From Planktosalinus sp963977065 (GTDB taxonomy: Bacteria; Bacteroidota; Bacteroidia; Flavobacteriales; Flavobacteriaceae): 64,000 bases of DNA. Made by a program: the position numbers and the translations under genes. The DNA lies in the NCBI GenBank assembly GCA_963977065.1, contig CAXBNF010000001.1, positions 248,001 through 312,000 on the forward strand, written 5' to 3'. Below are positions 51,961 to 60,423 of this stretch, piece by piece. Below the pieces are notes generated by a model that had not been told where the DNA came from, did not search any database, and worked only from the letters and a program-made list of their open reading frames with translations. Position 1 is the first letter of the stretch; each line of letters opens with the position of its first letter.

Positions 51961-52980
51961 TTAAAGTGCACTTTTAAATTGCTCTAAAAATCGCAAATCG
52001 TTTTCATAAAACATCCTGATGTCACCAATTTGATACAGTAACATCGCAATGCGTTCAATGCCCATTCCAAAAGCAAAACCCGTGTAAGTTTCCGGATCGA
52101 TACCGCAGTTTTTCAATACATTGGGGTCCACCATTCCACAGCCCATAATTTCGAGCCAACCGGTGCCTTTGGTGATGCGGTAGTCAGTTTCGGTTTCCAG
52201 CCCCCAGTAAATATCCACTTCGGCACTGGGTTCTGTAAAAGGGAAATAGGACGGGCGCAATCTAATTTTTGACTTACCAAACATTTCAGTACAGAAATAA
52301 ATAAGTGTTTGTTTTAAATCGGCAAATGAAACATCCTTGTCAATATAAAGTCCTTCCACTTGATGGAAAATACAATGGGAGCGTGCTGAAATGGCTTCAT
52401 TTCTAAAAACCCTCCCCGGTGAAATAGTGCGAATGGGCGGTTTGTTGTTTTCCATATAGCGCACCTGAACTGATGAGGTATGAGTGCGAAGTAGCACATC
52501 GGGATTGGTTTGTATAAAAAAGGTGTCCTGCATATCACGTGCGGGATGGTATTCGGGTAAATTTAAGGCTGTAAAATTGTGCCAGTCGTCTTCAATTTCT
52601 GGACCTTCAGACACGTTGAAACCAATGCGTGAAAACACATCAATGATTTGATTTTTTACTATGGATATGGGATGTCTTCCGCCAATGGTGATGGGGTCTC
52701 CGGGGCGAGATAAATCTCCATAAATGCCTTTTTGAACTACCTTACTTTCCAGTTCTGCTTTGAGAACATCTACTTTTTCTTGAGCGGTTTGCTTGAGGGT
52801 ATTTATGGTTTGCCCAAATTCTTTTTTCTGCTCATTAGGAACTTCCTTAAATGCTGCAAAAAAATCATTTAGCACCCCTTTTTTACCAAGATATTTTATG
52901 CGAAATTCTTCTACCTCCTGGAGCGAAGTAGCTGTAAATTTTTCCGCTTCAGCGATAGCTTCTTTTATTTTATCCAACAT
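51961..52980 (-). CDS. pheS: Phenylalanyl-tRNA synthetase alpha subunit
   Basis: The catalytic subunit of the (alpha-beta)2 PheRS, attaching Phe to tRNA-Phe. The 339-aa protein has the N-terminal coiled coil (1-90), class II motif 2 (GRVFRNEAISARSHCIFHQVEG) and motif 3 (FGMGIERIAMLLYQIGDIR). The beta subunit (pheT) is not in this window, as is common in Bacteroidota. The minus-strand TAAATTTG element at 53004-53011 is 24 nt upstream. Confidence 0.95.
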   Translation of the reverse strand: MLDKIKEAIAEAEKFTATSLQEVEEFRIKYLGKKGVLNDFFAAFKEVPNEQKKEFGQTINTLKQTAQEKVDVLKAELESKVVQKGIYGDLSRPGDPITIGGRHPISIVKNQIIDVFSRIGFNVSEGPEIEDDWHNFTALNLPEYHPARDMQDTFFIQTNPDVLLRTHTSSVQVRYMENNKPPIRTISPGRVFRNEAISARSHCIFHQVEGLYIDKDVSFADLKQTLIYFCTEMFGKSKIRLRPSYFPFTEPSAEVDIYWGLETETDYRITKGTGWLEIMGCGMVDPNVLKNCGIDPETYTGFAFGMGIERIAMLLYQIGDIRMFYENDLRFLEQFKSAL

Positions 52981-53003
52981 CCTTAATGCGATTTATCTGT
53001 GGG

Positions 53004-53011
53004 CAAATTTA
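53004..53011 (-). promoter_or_regulatory. Putative -7 element for pheS
   Basis: CAAATTTA (plus) is TAAATTTG on the minus strand, a TAnnTTTG match 24 nt before the pheS ATG and next to the tandem GTTAGAA heptamers. Confidence 0.4.
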
Positions 53012-53022
53012 AAAAATATAAA

Positions 53023-53044
53023 GTTAGAAGTTAGAAGTTAGAAG
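53023..53044. repeat. Tandem heptamer GTTAGAA x3
   Basis: GTTAGAA is repeated three times without interruption (53023-53043) in the upstream region of pheS. Tandem heptamers of this kind can vary in copy number and change promoter spacing. Confidence 0.6.
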
Positions 53045-53166
53045 TACAAAGTTTGACTTTTTGAGTTTTTGATTGGGAGATGGGGAGTGTGTGAGTTAGG
53101 AACTTTGTTTTGTGCAATCTATTTTTTGTTTTGAATCTAACTTTGGCAGACAGTTTTGGTGCTTTA

Positions 53167-53523
53167 TTAATCAATAAGTTTTTTCTCCAAGAAATACTGT
53201 ACAATGGCTTCTTTCATTAAAATAGATTGCTCACCGGCTTTGAGGGGTGGGAGTTGTTCTTTCACTTTGTAGTGAGGCCAGCCTTCTTCATCTTGATAGT
53301 CAAATTCATAAAACCCAAAAGGCTCCAGCAGCCTGCAAATTGCGATGTGCATCAGGTCCAGTTTTTCATCTTTTTTAAATTTTCGTTGAAAACGTCCCAA
53401 TTCTTGAATACCCACCAAATAAATAATGGCATCGAGGTCCAATTTATCTCCATCTGCAAATTTATTACTTATAAGATTTACAAGTGTTTCCCACCGGGTT
53501 TTTAAAGCTTCGTCTCTAGACAT
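53167..53523 (-). CDS. Conserved protein of unknown function
   Basis: This 118-aa soluble protein from the ATG at 53521-53523 (MSRDEALKTRWETL) has no recognised family. Conserved-looking segments include AIIYLVGIQELGRFQRKFKKDEKLDLMHIAICRLL and EFDYQDEEGWPHYK. A minus-strand TATCTTTG lies upstream at 53570-53577. An upstream in-frame methionine (53580) would lie over that promoter element and is not used. Confidence 0.6.
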   Translation of the reverse strand: MSRDEALKTRWETLVNLISNKFADGDKLDLDAIIYLVGIQELGRFQRKFKKDEKLDLMHIAICRLLEPFGFYEFDYQDEEGWPHYKVKEQLPPLKAGEQSILMKEAIVQYFLEKKLID

Positions 53524-53569
53524 CAATTTTCTATTATAGTGATTAAATGCGGAAATTAATTTAAGTTTA

Positions 53570-53577
53570 CAAAGATA
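53570..53577 (-). promoter_or_regulatory. Putative -7 element for the 53167-53523 gene
   Basis: CAAAGATA (plus) is TATCTTTG on the minus strand, matching TAnnTTTG and overlapping the longer frame, which supports the start at 53523. Confidence 0.35.
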
Positions 53578-53626
53578 CAAACCCCTTTACAAGTTTTACT
53601 ATATTTACAATATATAAGCTTATTGA

Positions 53627-54148
53627 ATGAATAGTCTTGATATTATTTTAGGGATTTTTCTTGTCATTGGATTGGTACAAGGGTTGAAAAATGGTTTTTT
53701 TAAAGAATTCGCATCTTTAGCGGGACTTGTTCTTGGGGTTGTGGGGGCTATTTATTTTTCCCATATTGTTTCGGGGTTTTTGGGTTCTTTCTTAACCTGG
53801 GATGAGCAAATATTGAATCTTGTTTCCTTTGTAATCACCTTTATAATGATTGTGATGATTATTTCCTTCATCGCAAAAATTCTCACAAAAACAGCTGATA
53901 TGGTTGCTCTTGGTTTGGTGAATAAGATTATGGGAGCTTTGATGGGGATTTTAAAAACTGCTTTCTTTTTGAGTGTCCTGCTTCTATTTATTAACTCAAT
54001 TGAAAATAAAATTTCTTTTATGGATGAAGAAAAAAAGGAAGCATCCATTTTATACAAGCCTGTTGCTTCACTTGCTCCAATGGTGCTTCCCAAGTTAATT
54101 AAAGAACTTAATGAGTATGTGAATGGAGAGGAAGATCTAGAAATCTAA
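53627..54148 (+). CDS. CvpA family membrane protein
   Basis: This 173-aa inner-membrane protein has four helices at about 5-22, 27-45, 60-80 and 95-117, matching CvpA (colicin V production) proteins. IILGIFLVIGLVQGLKNGFFKEFASLAG is the family start. CvpA proteins support envelope homeostasis and purF expression in enterobacteria; the role in Bacteroidota is unclear. It overlaps the carbonic anhydrase gene tail to tail by 12 nt. Confidence 0.85.
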   Translation: MNSLDIILGIFLVIGLVQGLKNGFFKEFASLAGLVLGVVGAIYFSHIVSGFLGSFLTWDEQILNLVSFVITFIMIVMIISFIAKILTKTADMVALGLVNKIMGALMGILKTAFFLSVLLLFINSIENKISFMDEEKKEASILYKPVASLAPMVLPKLIKELNEYVNGEEDLEI

Positions 54149-54772
54149 CTGATATACTTCATCAAGTTTTGAGTTGTTTGCTACTCTGGAAACAACCTCT
54201 TGAATGATACCTTTTTTAATTGAATACACCCAGCCGTGAAGCATTAAATCCTGATTGTTTTTCCAGGCGTTTTGAACAATTGAAGTTTTTGCGAGGTCAA
54301 AAACCTGTTCACTTACGTTTAACTCCACATAACGGTCAAAGCGTTTGCTCTCATCTTCAATAGCGTCAAGCTCTTTTTTGTGAAGGCGATAGGTGTTTTT
54401 TATATGCCTTATCCAGTTGTCAATAATACCATAAGACTTGTTGCCCATAGCGGCCTGCACACCACCACAATTGTAGTGACCACAAACAATAATGTGTTTT
54501 ACTTTTAACACATTCACGGCATAATCAACCACGCTTAGCATATTAATATCGGTATGAACCACCATATTGGCAATGTTTCTATGTACAAAAACTTCACCGG
54601 GCTGCGCGCCAATGATCTCATTTGCAGGCACGCGGCTGTCTGCGCATCCAATCCACAACAATGGTGGTTGTTGTCCTTTTGCTAGTTTTTCAAAATATTC
54701 AGGGTCTAAAGCCAGTTTGCTTTCCACCCATTTTTTGTTGTTGTCAAGAAGTGATTTATAATAATTATCCAT
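54137..54772 (-). CDS. can: Beta-class carbonic anhydrase (cytosolic)
   Basis: Interconverts CO2 and bicarbonate. The protein is 211 aa from the ATG at 54770-54772 (the frame also offers a TTG three codons earlier). Zinc ligands Cys43, His99 and Cys102 and the Asp45/Arg47 dyad are seen in GCADSRVP and CGHYNCGGV. There is no signal peptide, so it works in the cytosol, in contrast to the exported enzyme at 54973-55722. A TATCTTTG element lies on the minus strand at 54789-54796. Confidence 0.93.
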   Translation of the reverse strand: MDNYYKSLLDNNKKWVESKLALDPEYFEKLAKGQQPPLLWIGCADSRVPANEIIGAQPGEVFVHRNIANMVVHTDINMLSVVDYAVNVLKVKHIIVCGHYNCGGVQAAMGNKSYGIIDNWIRHIKNTYRLHKKELDAIEDESKRFDRYVELNVSEQVFDLAKTSIVQNAWKNNQDLMLHGWVYSIKKGIIQEVVSRVANNSKLDEVYQLDF

Positions 54773-54788
54773 AGAATCCAAAATAATA

Positions 54789-54796
54789 CAAAGATA
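54789..54796 (-). promoter_or_regulatory. Putative -7 element for can
   Basis: CAAAGATA (plus) reads TATCTTTG on the minus strand, 17 nt before the chosen ATG. Confidence 0.4.
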
Positions 54797-54859
54797 GCCA
54801 TTTAACTATAACTTAAAATGGTATTTACTAATTGAACTTAGGGAAGATTAATTATAATG

Positions 54860-54910
54860 AAAAAAATAGCCACGAATGCTACTCCCAAAATAAGGTTTGC
54901 ATTCGCGGCC
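54860..54910 (-). terminator. Terminator of the exported carbonic anhydrase gene
   Basis: GCCACGAATGC (54869-54879) pairs with GCATTCGCGGC (54899-54909) with one mismatch; on the minus strand the stem is followed by a run of T. It lies about 63 nt after the stop of the 54973-55722 gene. Confidence 0.75.
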
Positions 54911-54972
54911 TTTAAAAAACCACTAAACTTTACTTTAATTAAAATGAATTAGAAATTTTTATTCAACTTCTA

Positions 54973-55722
54973 TTATTCATTCAAAAAATCTACCTTTCCG
55001 GTATCTAAGTCATAAACAGATCCAACAATTTTTATTTCACCATTATCTTCCATTTCTTTAAGAATGGGACTATTTGCTCTAATTTGTTCGATGGTATTTA
55101 ATACATTATTTTCACAAACCTTATGAACAAACTCTGGATTTGAAGATGTTCTGTCACCTTCATAAATTGTAGCATCGACTGCAGGTTTAATTTTTGATAG
55201 CATAGGAGTAATATTCCCTAGTTTCACATCATCAATTGCAGACTTTACGGCTCCACAGTGCTCGTGACCCATAACTAAAATTAATTTAGATCCAGCTACT
55301 TTTGCGCCAAACTCCATACTGCCTAGAAGATCTTCATTTACAAAGTTGCCGGCTACACGACCCACAAAGATATCTCCAATTCCTCTATCAAAAACGTCTT
55401 CAACAGGAACTCTACTGTCTAAACAGGAGAGCACAACAGCTTTTGGATATTGACCAGCACTACTCTTTCTAACCTGTTCAGAATGATCTCTTAAGGTTAG
55501 ATCATTAGTCATAAAGCGTTTATTGCCTTCTTTTAATATATTAATTACATCATCTGGCGACATTGCATCCCGCTCTTCTTTTGTTAAAACCTCATTTACC
55601 AAAGGTGTTTGTTCTATTTGCTCTGAAGCAACTGTTTGAGTATTATCTTGCGAAGTCTCTTTACAAGAAAATACTGTGGCTGAAAGTAAAAGGGATGTCC
55701 CTAATAAAAATAACTTTTTCAT
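54973..55722 (-). CDS. Exported beta-class carbonic anhydrase lipoprotein
   Basis: This 249-aa protein has a lipoprotein signal (LLLSATVFSC, Cys20), so it is anchored in the periplasm or on the outer membrane. The beta-CA zinc ligands are intact: Cys100 and Asp102 (SCLDSRVP), His153 and Cys156 (GHEHCG). Exported beta-CAs can supply bicarbonate or manage pH outside the cytoplasm. Adjacent minus-strand neighbours are a DUF2490 protein (upstream) and the CvpA/CA region (downstream). It ends at its own terminator. Confidence 0.9.
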   Translation of the reverse strand: MKKLFLLGTSLLLSATVFSCKETSQDNTQTVASEQIEQTPLVNEVLTKEERDAMSPDDVINILKEGNKRFMTNDLTLRDHSEQVRKSSAGQYPKAVVLSCLDSRVPVEDVFDRGIGDIFVGRVAGNFVNEDLLGSMEFGAKVAGSKLILVMGHEHCGAVKSAIDDVKLGNITPMLSKIKPAVDATIYEGDRTSSNPEFVHKVCENNVLNTIEQIRANSPILKEMEDNGEIKIVGSVYDLDTGKVDFLNE

Positions 55723-55781
55723 TTTGTATTGTTTTTAGTTTGATGCCTACTTTGTTTTTCGGTGTTCAGCTTGTCCGTTTT

Positions 55782-56441
55782 TTAAAAATTAATAAATGTG
55801 ATTAAATTGAGTTGGTTTCTAGAGCTATTTTGCAATGTTTGATTTAAAAAACCTATTTCAGATCGTATGTTTTTTGTAAATCTGAAACCCAATCCGCCAT
55901 ACAATCTGTTTCTATCAAAATAGTTTCCTTCTGTGTTTAAAAATATCTCGTTATAGGCTGATAAGTAAAACGTTTTTTCCAATGTCTCTTTTTGACTCAA
56001 TGTATAGTTAAGACCTAAAAAATACCTTAATCTTAGCTTAAAATCATCTTCAATAAACCGCTGTTCAAAACGATAACGATGTTGAAGAGACAGCCTATTT
56101 AAATTTTGACGCGTTATAAACTGTTGATAGATTCTATGCTCGTTAAAGTTTATTTTAACATCATTATCTTCAAGGTAAGGCTCATTATAAATGAAACCAT
56201 AACCCAACAATAAATTGTTGTTGTTTTCACTTAAATTATATCCCAAACCAACCCTCAATAACAGCTGTTCTGTATCGCCTATAAAGTTGAAATTTCGGTA
56301 TTGAACCTCGTGATGTAAGTTCCATTTTTCATTTATTTGTTTGTTTCCAAAATAAATCCACCAATTTCCGGTATTGTTAGTTTGAGAAAAAGCAATTTTT
56401 GAAAACAAAAACAATATAATTATCAATGTTGTTTTTTTCAT
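55782..56441 (-). CDS. DUF2490 outer-membrane beta-barrel protein
   Basis: This 219-aa protein has a signal peptide (ending SKIAFSQ, about 19) and then alternating amphipathic strands with the family features WWIYFGNKQINEKWNLHHEVQYRN and RLYGGLGFRF, fitting the DUF2490 outer-membrane barrel. Such proteins often accompany sulfate/bicarbonate (SulP) transport or carbonic anhydrase genes, as here beside an exported carbonic anhydrase, so a role in inorganic-carbon handling is a reasonable guess. The gap to the next gene is 60 nt. Confidence 0.8.
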   Translation of the reverse strand: MKKTTLIIILFLFSKIAFSQTNNTGNWWIYFGNKQINEKWNLHHEVQYRNFNFIGDTEQLLLRVGLGYNLSENNNNLLLGYGFIYNEPYLEDNDVKINFNEHRIYQQFITRQNLNRLSLQHRYRFEQRFIEDDFKLRLRYFLGLNYTLSQKETLEKTFYLSAYNEIFLNTEGNYFDRNRLYGGLGFRFTKNIRSEIGFLNQTLQNSSRNQLNLITFINF

Positions 56442-56625
56442 TTTTCATGAATTAAATGATTTCAATACATAGCCAACTTGCTTCATCTTTTATTTTTGAA
56501 ACAGATGCTTTTGAATGAAAAATTTGTAATAAAAATTTGAGTTTAATTTTTAATACTTGCTTCTAATGAAATTTACTAACTAAGCAAATAAATAATCTCA
56601 AATGGCATTAAAAAATTAAATGGAA

Positions 56626-56925
56626 TTATGAAAGGTCGGGAGGAGGAACTTGGATATCAAAATAGATAGGATTCCAAAGTGAATAAGAAACTCCTAAAAT
56701 GAATTTTTGATAAGAATCAAGTAACGCTGATTCAAAAGTGTAGAAATTATTAAGTTTTTTATTTTCACTCTCTTCAAAAAATCGTTCATTATGAGTTTTC
56801 TCCTCTTCTGAAGATGAATGTAAATAAGAAATGTCTGTTGAACTTCCTGATAAAACAACAAAAGTAGGCGTTGCTATAAAAGCACTAAAAAGTAAAATTA
56901 GAAATAGGCTAATCAGTTGACGCAT
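56626..56925 (-). CDS. Small exported protein of unknown function
   Basis: This 99-aa protein starts with a signal peptide or membrane anchor (residues 1-27). The mature part is Ser/Glu-rich (SSSEEEKTHNERFFEESENKK), then an aromatic C-terminus ending in IQVPPPDLS. No family is recognised. It lies between the DUF2490 gene and the batE end, same strand, but 183 nt from DUF2490, so co-transcription is uncertain. Confidence 0.55.
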   Translation of the reverse strand: MRQLISLFLILLFSAFIATPTFVVLSGSSTDISYLHSSSEEEKTHNERFFEESENKKLNNFYTFESALLDSYQKFILGVSYSLWNPIYFDIQVPPPDLS

Positions 56926-56962
56926 CTAGTTTAGTTATTTGCTCGCAAAAATAAACAAGAAA

Positions 56963-56994
56963 AGAATTATTATTGTTAAAATAATAATAATTCT
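56963..56994 (-). terminator. AT-only hairpin terminating the Bat operon
   Basis: AGAATTATTATT (56963-56974) and AATAATAATTCT (56983-56994) form a perfect 12-bp stem with an 8-nt loop immediately after the batE stop (57001). The stem is almost all A/T; on the minus strand it is followed by CTTTTCTTG. Confidence 0.55.
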
Positions 56995-57000
56995 AAATGA

Positions 57001-57750
57001 CTATAATTCTTTTAAGCCTTCTTTTTGCATCCATCCATCTTTACCATCTGCCAGTTTAATACGAACCCAATCATTTTCTTCAGAAATGATTTTTACTTTG
57101 GTGCCCTCGTGGATGACAAATGAAAGCTCTGCACGCTGCAACGGCTCACTTTTCACCTGTGAGCTAGACGCAAATAGTATTGCTGTTTTGTTCTTATTAA
57201 CTTGAGCATAATTAGAAAAGGCAAAAAAGACACACCCCAAAGAGATGAATAAAGAAAGAAATGAACCTATAAAGAAAAGGCGCTTCTTCATTGCAGCTAC
57301 TGAAAAATAGTAGCCTAAAAATAAGAGTACAAAGCCAATAGAAAAGATGATAGCAGTTTTTGCCCAATAATCAAAAGAAAAAAGCTGGGTTGTTCTCTCA
57401 ATCCATGTGCTAAAAAGGTTTTTAGGTAATGGTTCAATGATGTCTATGGTCTGGTTTTGAGCAAAAGCCAGATTGTTTTTTATTTCGGGATCACCGGGTG
57501 CAAGCTGTAAGGCTTTTTCATAATAATAAATACTGGGTGCAATTTGGTCAATGCGGTAATATGCATTTCCTAAATTGAAATACAAAGCTGCAGAATGTTC
57601 ACCAGATTCCAATATGGATTCCCATGAGGTTATAGCTGCTTCATAATTGGCTTCATTGTAATGCTCTTTTCCCTGATCAAACTTTAATTCGTTTTGCGAA
57701 AAGGCAAAGAAACTCATTGTAATAAAAAGTAAACAAATTATCTTTTTCAT
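57001..57750 (-). CDS. batE: BatE: TPR and SH3-like membrane protein
   Basis: This 249-aa protein has a signal peptide (1-19), two to three TPRs (about 24-92, with NYEAAITSWESILESGEHSAALYFNLG and QIAPSIYYYEKALQL), two membrane helices (about 130-150 and 157-175) and a C-terminal SH3-type domain (about 190-249, with ELSFVIHEGTKVKII and DGWMQKEGL). It is the last gene of the Bat operon and overlaps batD by 4 nt. Bat proteins are envelope proteins implicated in stress tolerance in Bacteroides. Confidence 0.85.
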   Translation of the reverse strand: MKKIICLLFITMSFFAFSQNELKFDQGKEHYNEANYEAAITSWESILESGEHSAALYFNLGNAYYRIDQIAPSIYYYEKALQLAPGDPEIKNNLAFAQNQTIDIIEPLPKNLFSTWIERTTQLFSFDYWAKTAIIFSIGFVLLFLGYYFSVAAMKKRLFFIGSFLSLFISLGCVFFAFSNYAQVNKNKTAILFASSSQVKSEPLQRAELSFVIHEGTKVKIISEENDWVRIKLADGKDGWMQKEGLKEL

Positions 57751-59522
57751 GCCTTTGTAATTTGTTTGTCAATGGATGAAATCACCTCAACGGCATTATC
57801 ATAATCAAGTTGTATTGCACCCTCTGTGGTGGGGGTGTATCGGGCATATTCACAACTTTTCAAGATGTTGATAAATTCTGAACTTGCCTGAGGCGATACG
57901 CTTCTGTCGAGTAAAATTCCTTCAATGCGTTCTTTTGAGAAATCTGAGGTTTCAATAGATAGTTTTGCCTTCAGGTAATTATGCAGTGCACGTTCAAGAG
58001 ACTCATAGAAATGAGTTTGACTTCCTCTGTTTTTCTTAGCTTCAGAAAGGTATTTTTTAGCCAGTCTGTTTGCTTTTTTGAGACGTTGACCTGCGATATC
58101 ACTCTGTTGACGTTTCTGTTTTCTTCCAATAAAAATAAACAATGGGATAAGCAATATAGGTCCGGTAAATAGTGACCAAAAAGCAACAGAATTAAAAAAG
58201 CGTGGACCGTCAATTGCTTCAAGGTTTGAGTCTAATTTAATGTACTTAAACTGCTCATTTGCCATAACAACCGGTTGTCTGTATGTAGCTTGAGAACCAT
58301 TGCCGGTAGCGGGTGTACTTGCAACTGGACCTTGTTCTACTTCAATCAAGAGTTCTCCTGAGGTGATGGTCTTATAAGTGCCTGAAGTGGGATCAAAATA
58401 GCTGAAAATAACAGGGTCAATTGTATAATCTCCCTGAAACTGGGGGACCAAGGTATAATTCTCAGAAATAGAACCCCTCATGCCTGATTGAGTAGTGGTA
58501 ACACGATCAATGAACTCAGGTTCATACACTTCAAAAGTAGTTGGTGATGTTATTGAAGGAGGTCTAAATAGTTTTAAGTTTCCGTTACCGGAAATTTCAA
58601 CAGATAATTCTAAAGACTCTCTCGCATCAAGCTTTGTTTTATTTGATTTAACGTCTAAACTAAATGTGCCCACAGCACCAGAAAAATTGGCCGGCTGTCC
58701 CTCCAATGGTAAGGGTTTGACATCAATTGTTCTGTTTACTGATGAAAGTGTCCTGTTTGTTCGGGTCATAAAAGGGCGTCCAAAAATATCCCTTCTATTA
58801 GTTCTCACTTGCAATTGAACATCCAATGAAAGTGGTTCAATTTGAATTTTTCCGGTTTTTTGAGGATACAATACGGTATTTCTTAAAACGGTATATAAAT
58901 AAGGCTTTCCTTGATATGTGCCTTCGTGTACTTCAATTTGATTGTTGTCAATGTTTTGACTCCAGAAGTCAGCAAAAGTGGGGTTGTCAATCACTCTGTA
59001 TCCACTTATTGAAGTTTCCGGCGAAAAATAAAGCTTATACACAACAGTAATCGCCTCGTTTAAATAAGGGCTTGCTTTAGAAATTTCAGCAACCAGATGA
59101 AGATCGCCTTGGGAAGCGATGTCTGTGTTGTCACCGTTTTTTGGGATGTCCACTGCAGCAACAACTTCTACATCAATGGGAACGGTTTTATAGATTTCGT
59201 TATCAATTTCAATGGTTGCTTGTCCAATAGTAAAGGTTCCTCTGGCTGTGGGAGATAAAAAGTAGCTGAAAGTTTTAGAATAGGTGCGCTTACCGTTAAT
59301 CCACATATTGCTCACCGATTGATTGGGACCTGCAACTACTCTGAAACCATTAAATTCTGGTGGTTGAAAATTGTCACCATCTTGATTCATCTCAAAATCT
59401 ACACGCAAACGCTCATTAACGCCCAGTTTTTCTTTACTTACTTTTGCGACAAAGGATACCTGGGCAAACAAGGGGCTTGCAAGTAGGAAGAGCAACGATG
59501 TAAATATTAATTTTGTTTTCAT
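57747..59522 (-). CDS. batD: BatD: oxygen tolerance family protein
   Basis: This 591-aa protein has a signal peptide (1-21), a long periplasmic region of repeated BatD beta-domains (about 25-430, with SFVAKVSKEKLGVNERLRV at the start and ISGNGNLKLFRPP midway), one membrane helix (about 450-470, WSLFTGPILLIPLFIFI) and a cytoplasmic helical C-terminus. It was named for an effect on oxygen tolerance (aerotolerance) in Bacteroides; the molecular role is unknown. It starts 94 nt after batC, the only real gap in the operon, and overlaps batE by 4 nt. Confidence 0.9.
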   Translation of the reverse strand: MKTKLIFTSLLFLLASPLFAQVSFVAKVSKEKLGVNERLRVDFEMNQDGDNFQPPEFNGFRVVAGPNQSVSNMWINGKRTYSKTFSYFLSPTARGTFTIGQATIEIDNEIYKTVPIDVEVVAAVDIPKNGDNTDIASQGDLHLVAEISKASPYLNEAITVVYKLYFSPETSISGYRVIDNPTFADFWSQNIDNNQIEVHEGTYQGKPYLYTVLRNTVLYPQKTGKIQIEPLSLDVQLQVRTNRRDIFGRPFMTRTNRTLSSVNRTIDVKPLPLEGQPANFSGAVGTFSLDVKSNKTKLDARESLELSVEISGNGNLKLFRPPSITSPTTFEVYEPEFIDRVTTTQSGMRGSISENYTLVPQFQGDYTIDPVIFSYFDPTSGTYKTITSGELLIEVEQGPVASTPATGNGSQATYRQPVVMANEQFKYIKLDSNLEAIDGPRFFNSVAFWSLFTGPILLIPLFIFIGRKQKRQQSDIAGQRLKKANRLAKKYLSEAKKNRGSQTHFYESLERALHNYLKAKLSIETSDFSKERIEGILLDRSVSPQASSEFINILKSCEYARYTPTTEGAIQLDYDNAVEVISSIDKQITKA

Positions 59523-59616
59523 TGTGTATTGAGAGCAATTGCGAATGTAAAACTCAAATTGTTAGCATCATATTAATTTTTACTTAAAAAAATTAAAAAT
59601 ATTCATAAAAAGTTTA

Positions 59617-60423
59617 TTACCAGTCTTTTTCGGGCTTTACTTTGGCTCCTTTTTGCTTTTCAGCATTGATTTTATCTTGCACTTTTTTCTCCTCGTTATT
59701 CATAGCCTCTAGCAGACTTTGAATCTGTTGTGGAGAAAGTTTTCCTTCTCTGGGTTGTGGGGTTCCTTCTTCTTCTCCATCTTGAGGTTCTTTGGGCTCA
59801 CCATCCTCCTCTTTTTCTGGACTGTTTTGTTCGTCTTCTCCTTCATCACCTTTGTCTTCATTGTCCTCGCCATCGTTTCCTTGGTCTTGCTCTTCCTCGT
59901 TTTCTCCTTCTTGCTTTTCGTCTTGGTTTTCTTCATTTTGGTCATCACCACCCCCTCCGTCGTCACCTTGCTCTTCAAGCATTTTTTTTGCTAAGGCAAG
60001 GTTATATCTGGTCTCATCATCTGTTGGGTTGTTTCGCAAGGCATTTTTATAAGCTTCAACGGCCGGGCGGTATTGTTTTTCATTCATAAAGACATTTCCC
60101 AGATTGTGGTAAATTTTGTGTTTTTCAGATTTTGACTGGGCGGTTTCAATGGCTTGGATATAGCGTTTTTGTGCTTCATTACTTTTGCCCATTCTGTAAT
60201 AAAGGTTCCCTAAGTTGTATTTTGCTTCGGTATTTTTTGGGTCTTTGCCAATTACTTTTCTGTATTTGGCTTCCGCGGAAGCTAAATCACCTTCTTTGAT
60301 ATCATTTTGCGCTTTTGATAGTAGTTCCTGATTTTCTTTAGCAAGATCAATTTGCTCCTTTGTTTGCGAAAAAGCAAAAGAGAAAATCAAGAGTGCTATA
60401 AAAAGGAATTGCTTTTTCATCAT
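59617..60423 (-). CDS. batC: BatC: TPR protein with acidic linker
   Basis: This 268-aa protein has a signal peptide (1-20), TPR repeats (about 36-150, with EAKYRKVIGKDPKNTEAKYNLGNLYYRMG), a very acidic Glu/Asp/Gly/Asn-rich linker (about 153-222) and a conserved C-terminal helix (LSPQQIQSLLEAMNNEEKKV). It probably scaffolds the BatA/BatB proteins at the membrane. Its ATG overlaps the batB stop by 4 nt. The low-complexity linker makes several meaningless antisense frames over this gene. Confidence 0.88.
   Translation of the reverse strand: MMKKQFLFIALLIFSFAFSQTKEQIDLAKENQELLSKAQNDIKEGDLASAEAKYRKVIGKDPKNTEAKYNLGNLYYRMGKSNEAQKRYIQAIETAQSKSEKHKIYHNLGNVFMNEKQYRPAVEAYKNALRNNPTDDETRYNLALAKKMLEEQGDDGGGGDDQNEENQDEKQEGENEEEQDQGNDGEDNEDKGDEGEDEQNSPEKEEDGEPKEPQDGEEEGTPQPREGKLSPQQIQSLLEAMNNEEKKVQDKINAEKQKGAKVKPEKDW

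Noticed and set aside
59719..60089. Several plus-strand frames of about 86-119 aa rich in Phe, Leu or Ser
   Set aside because: They are antisense to the acidic GAA/GAT-rich linker of batC; low-complexity codons keep all frames open.
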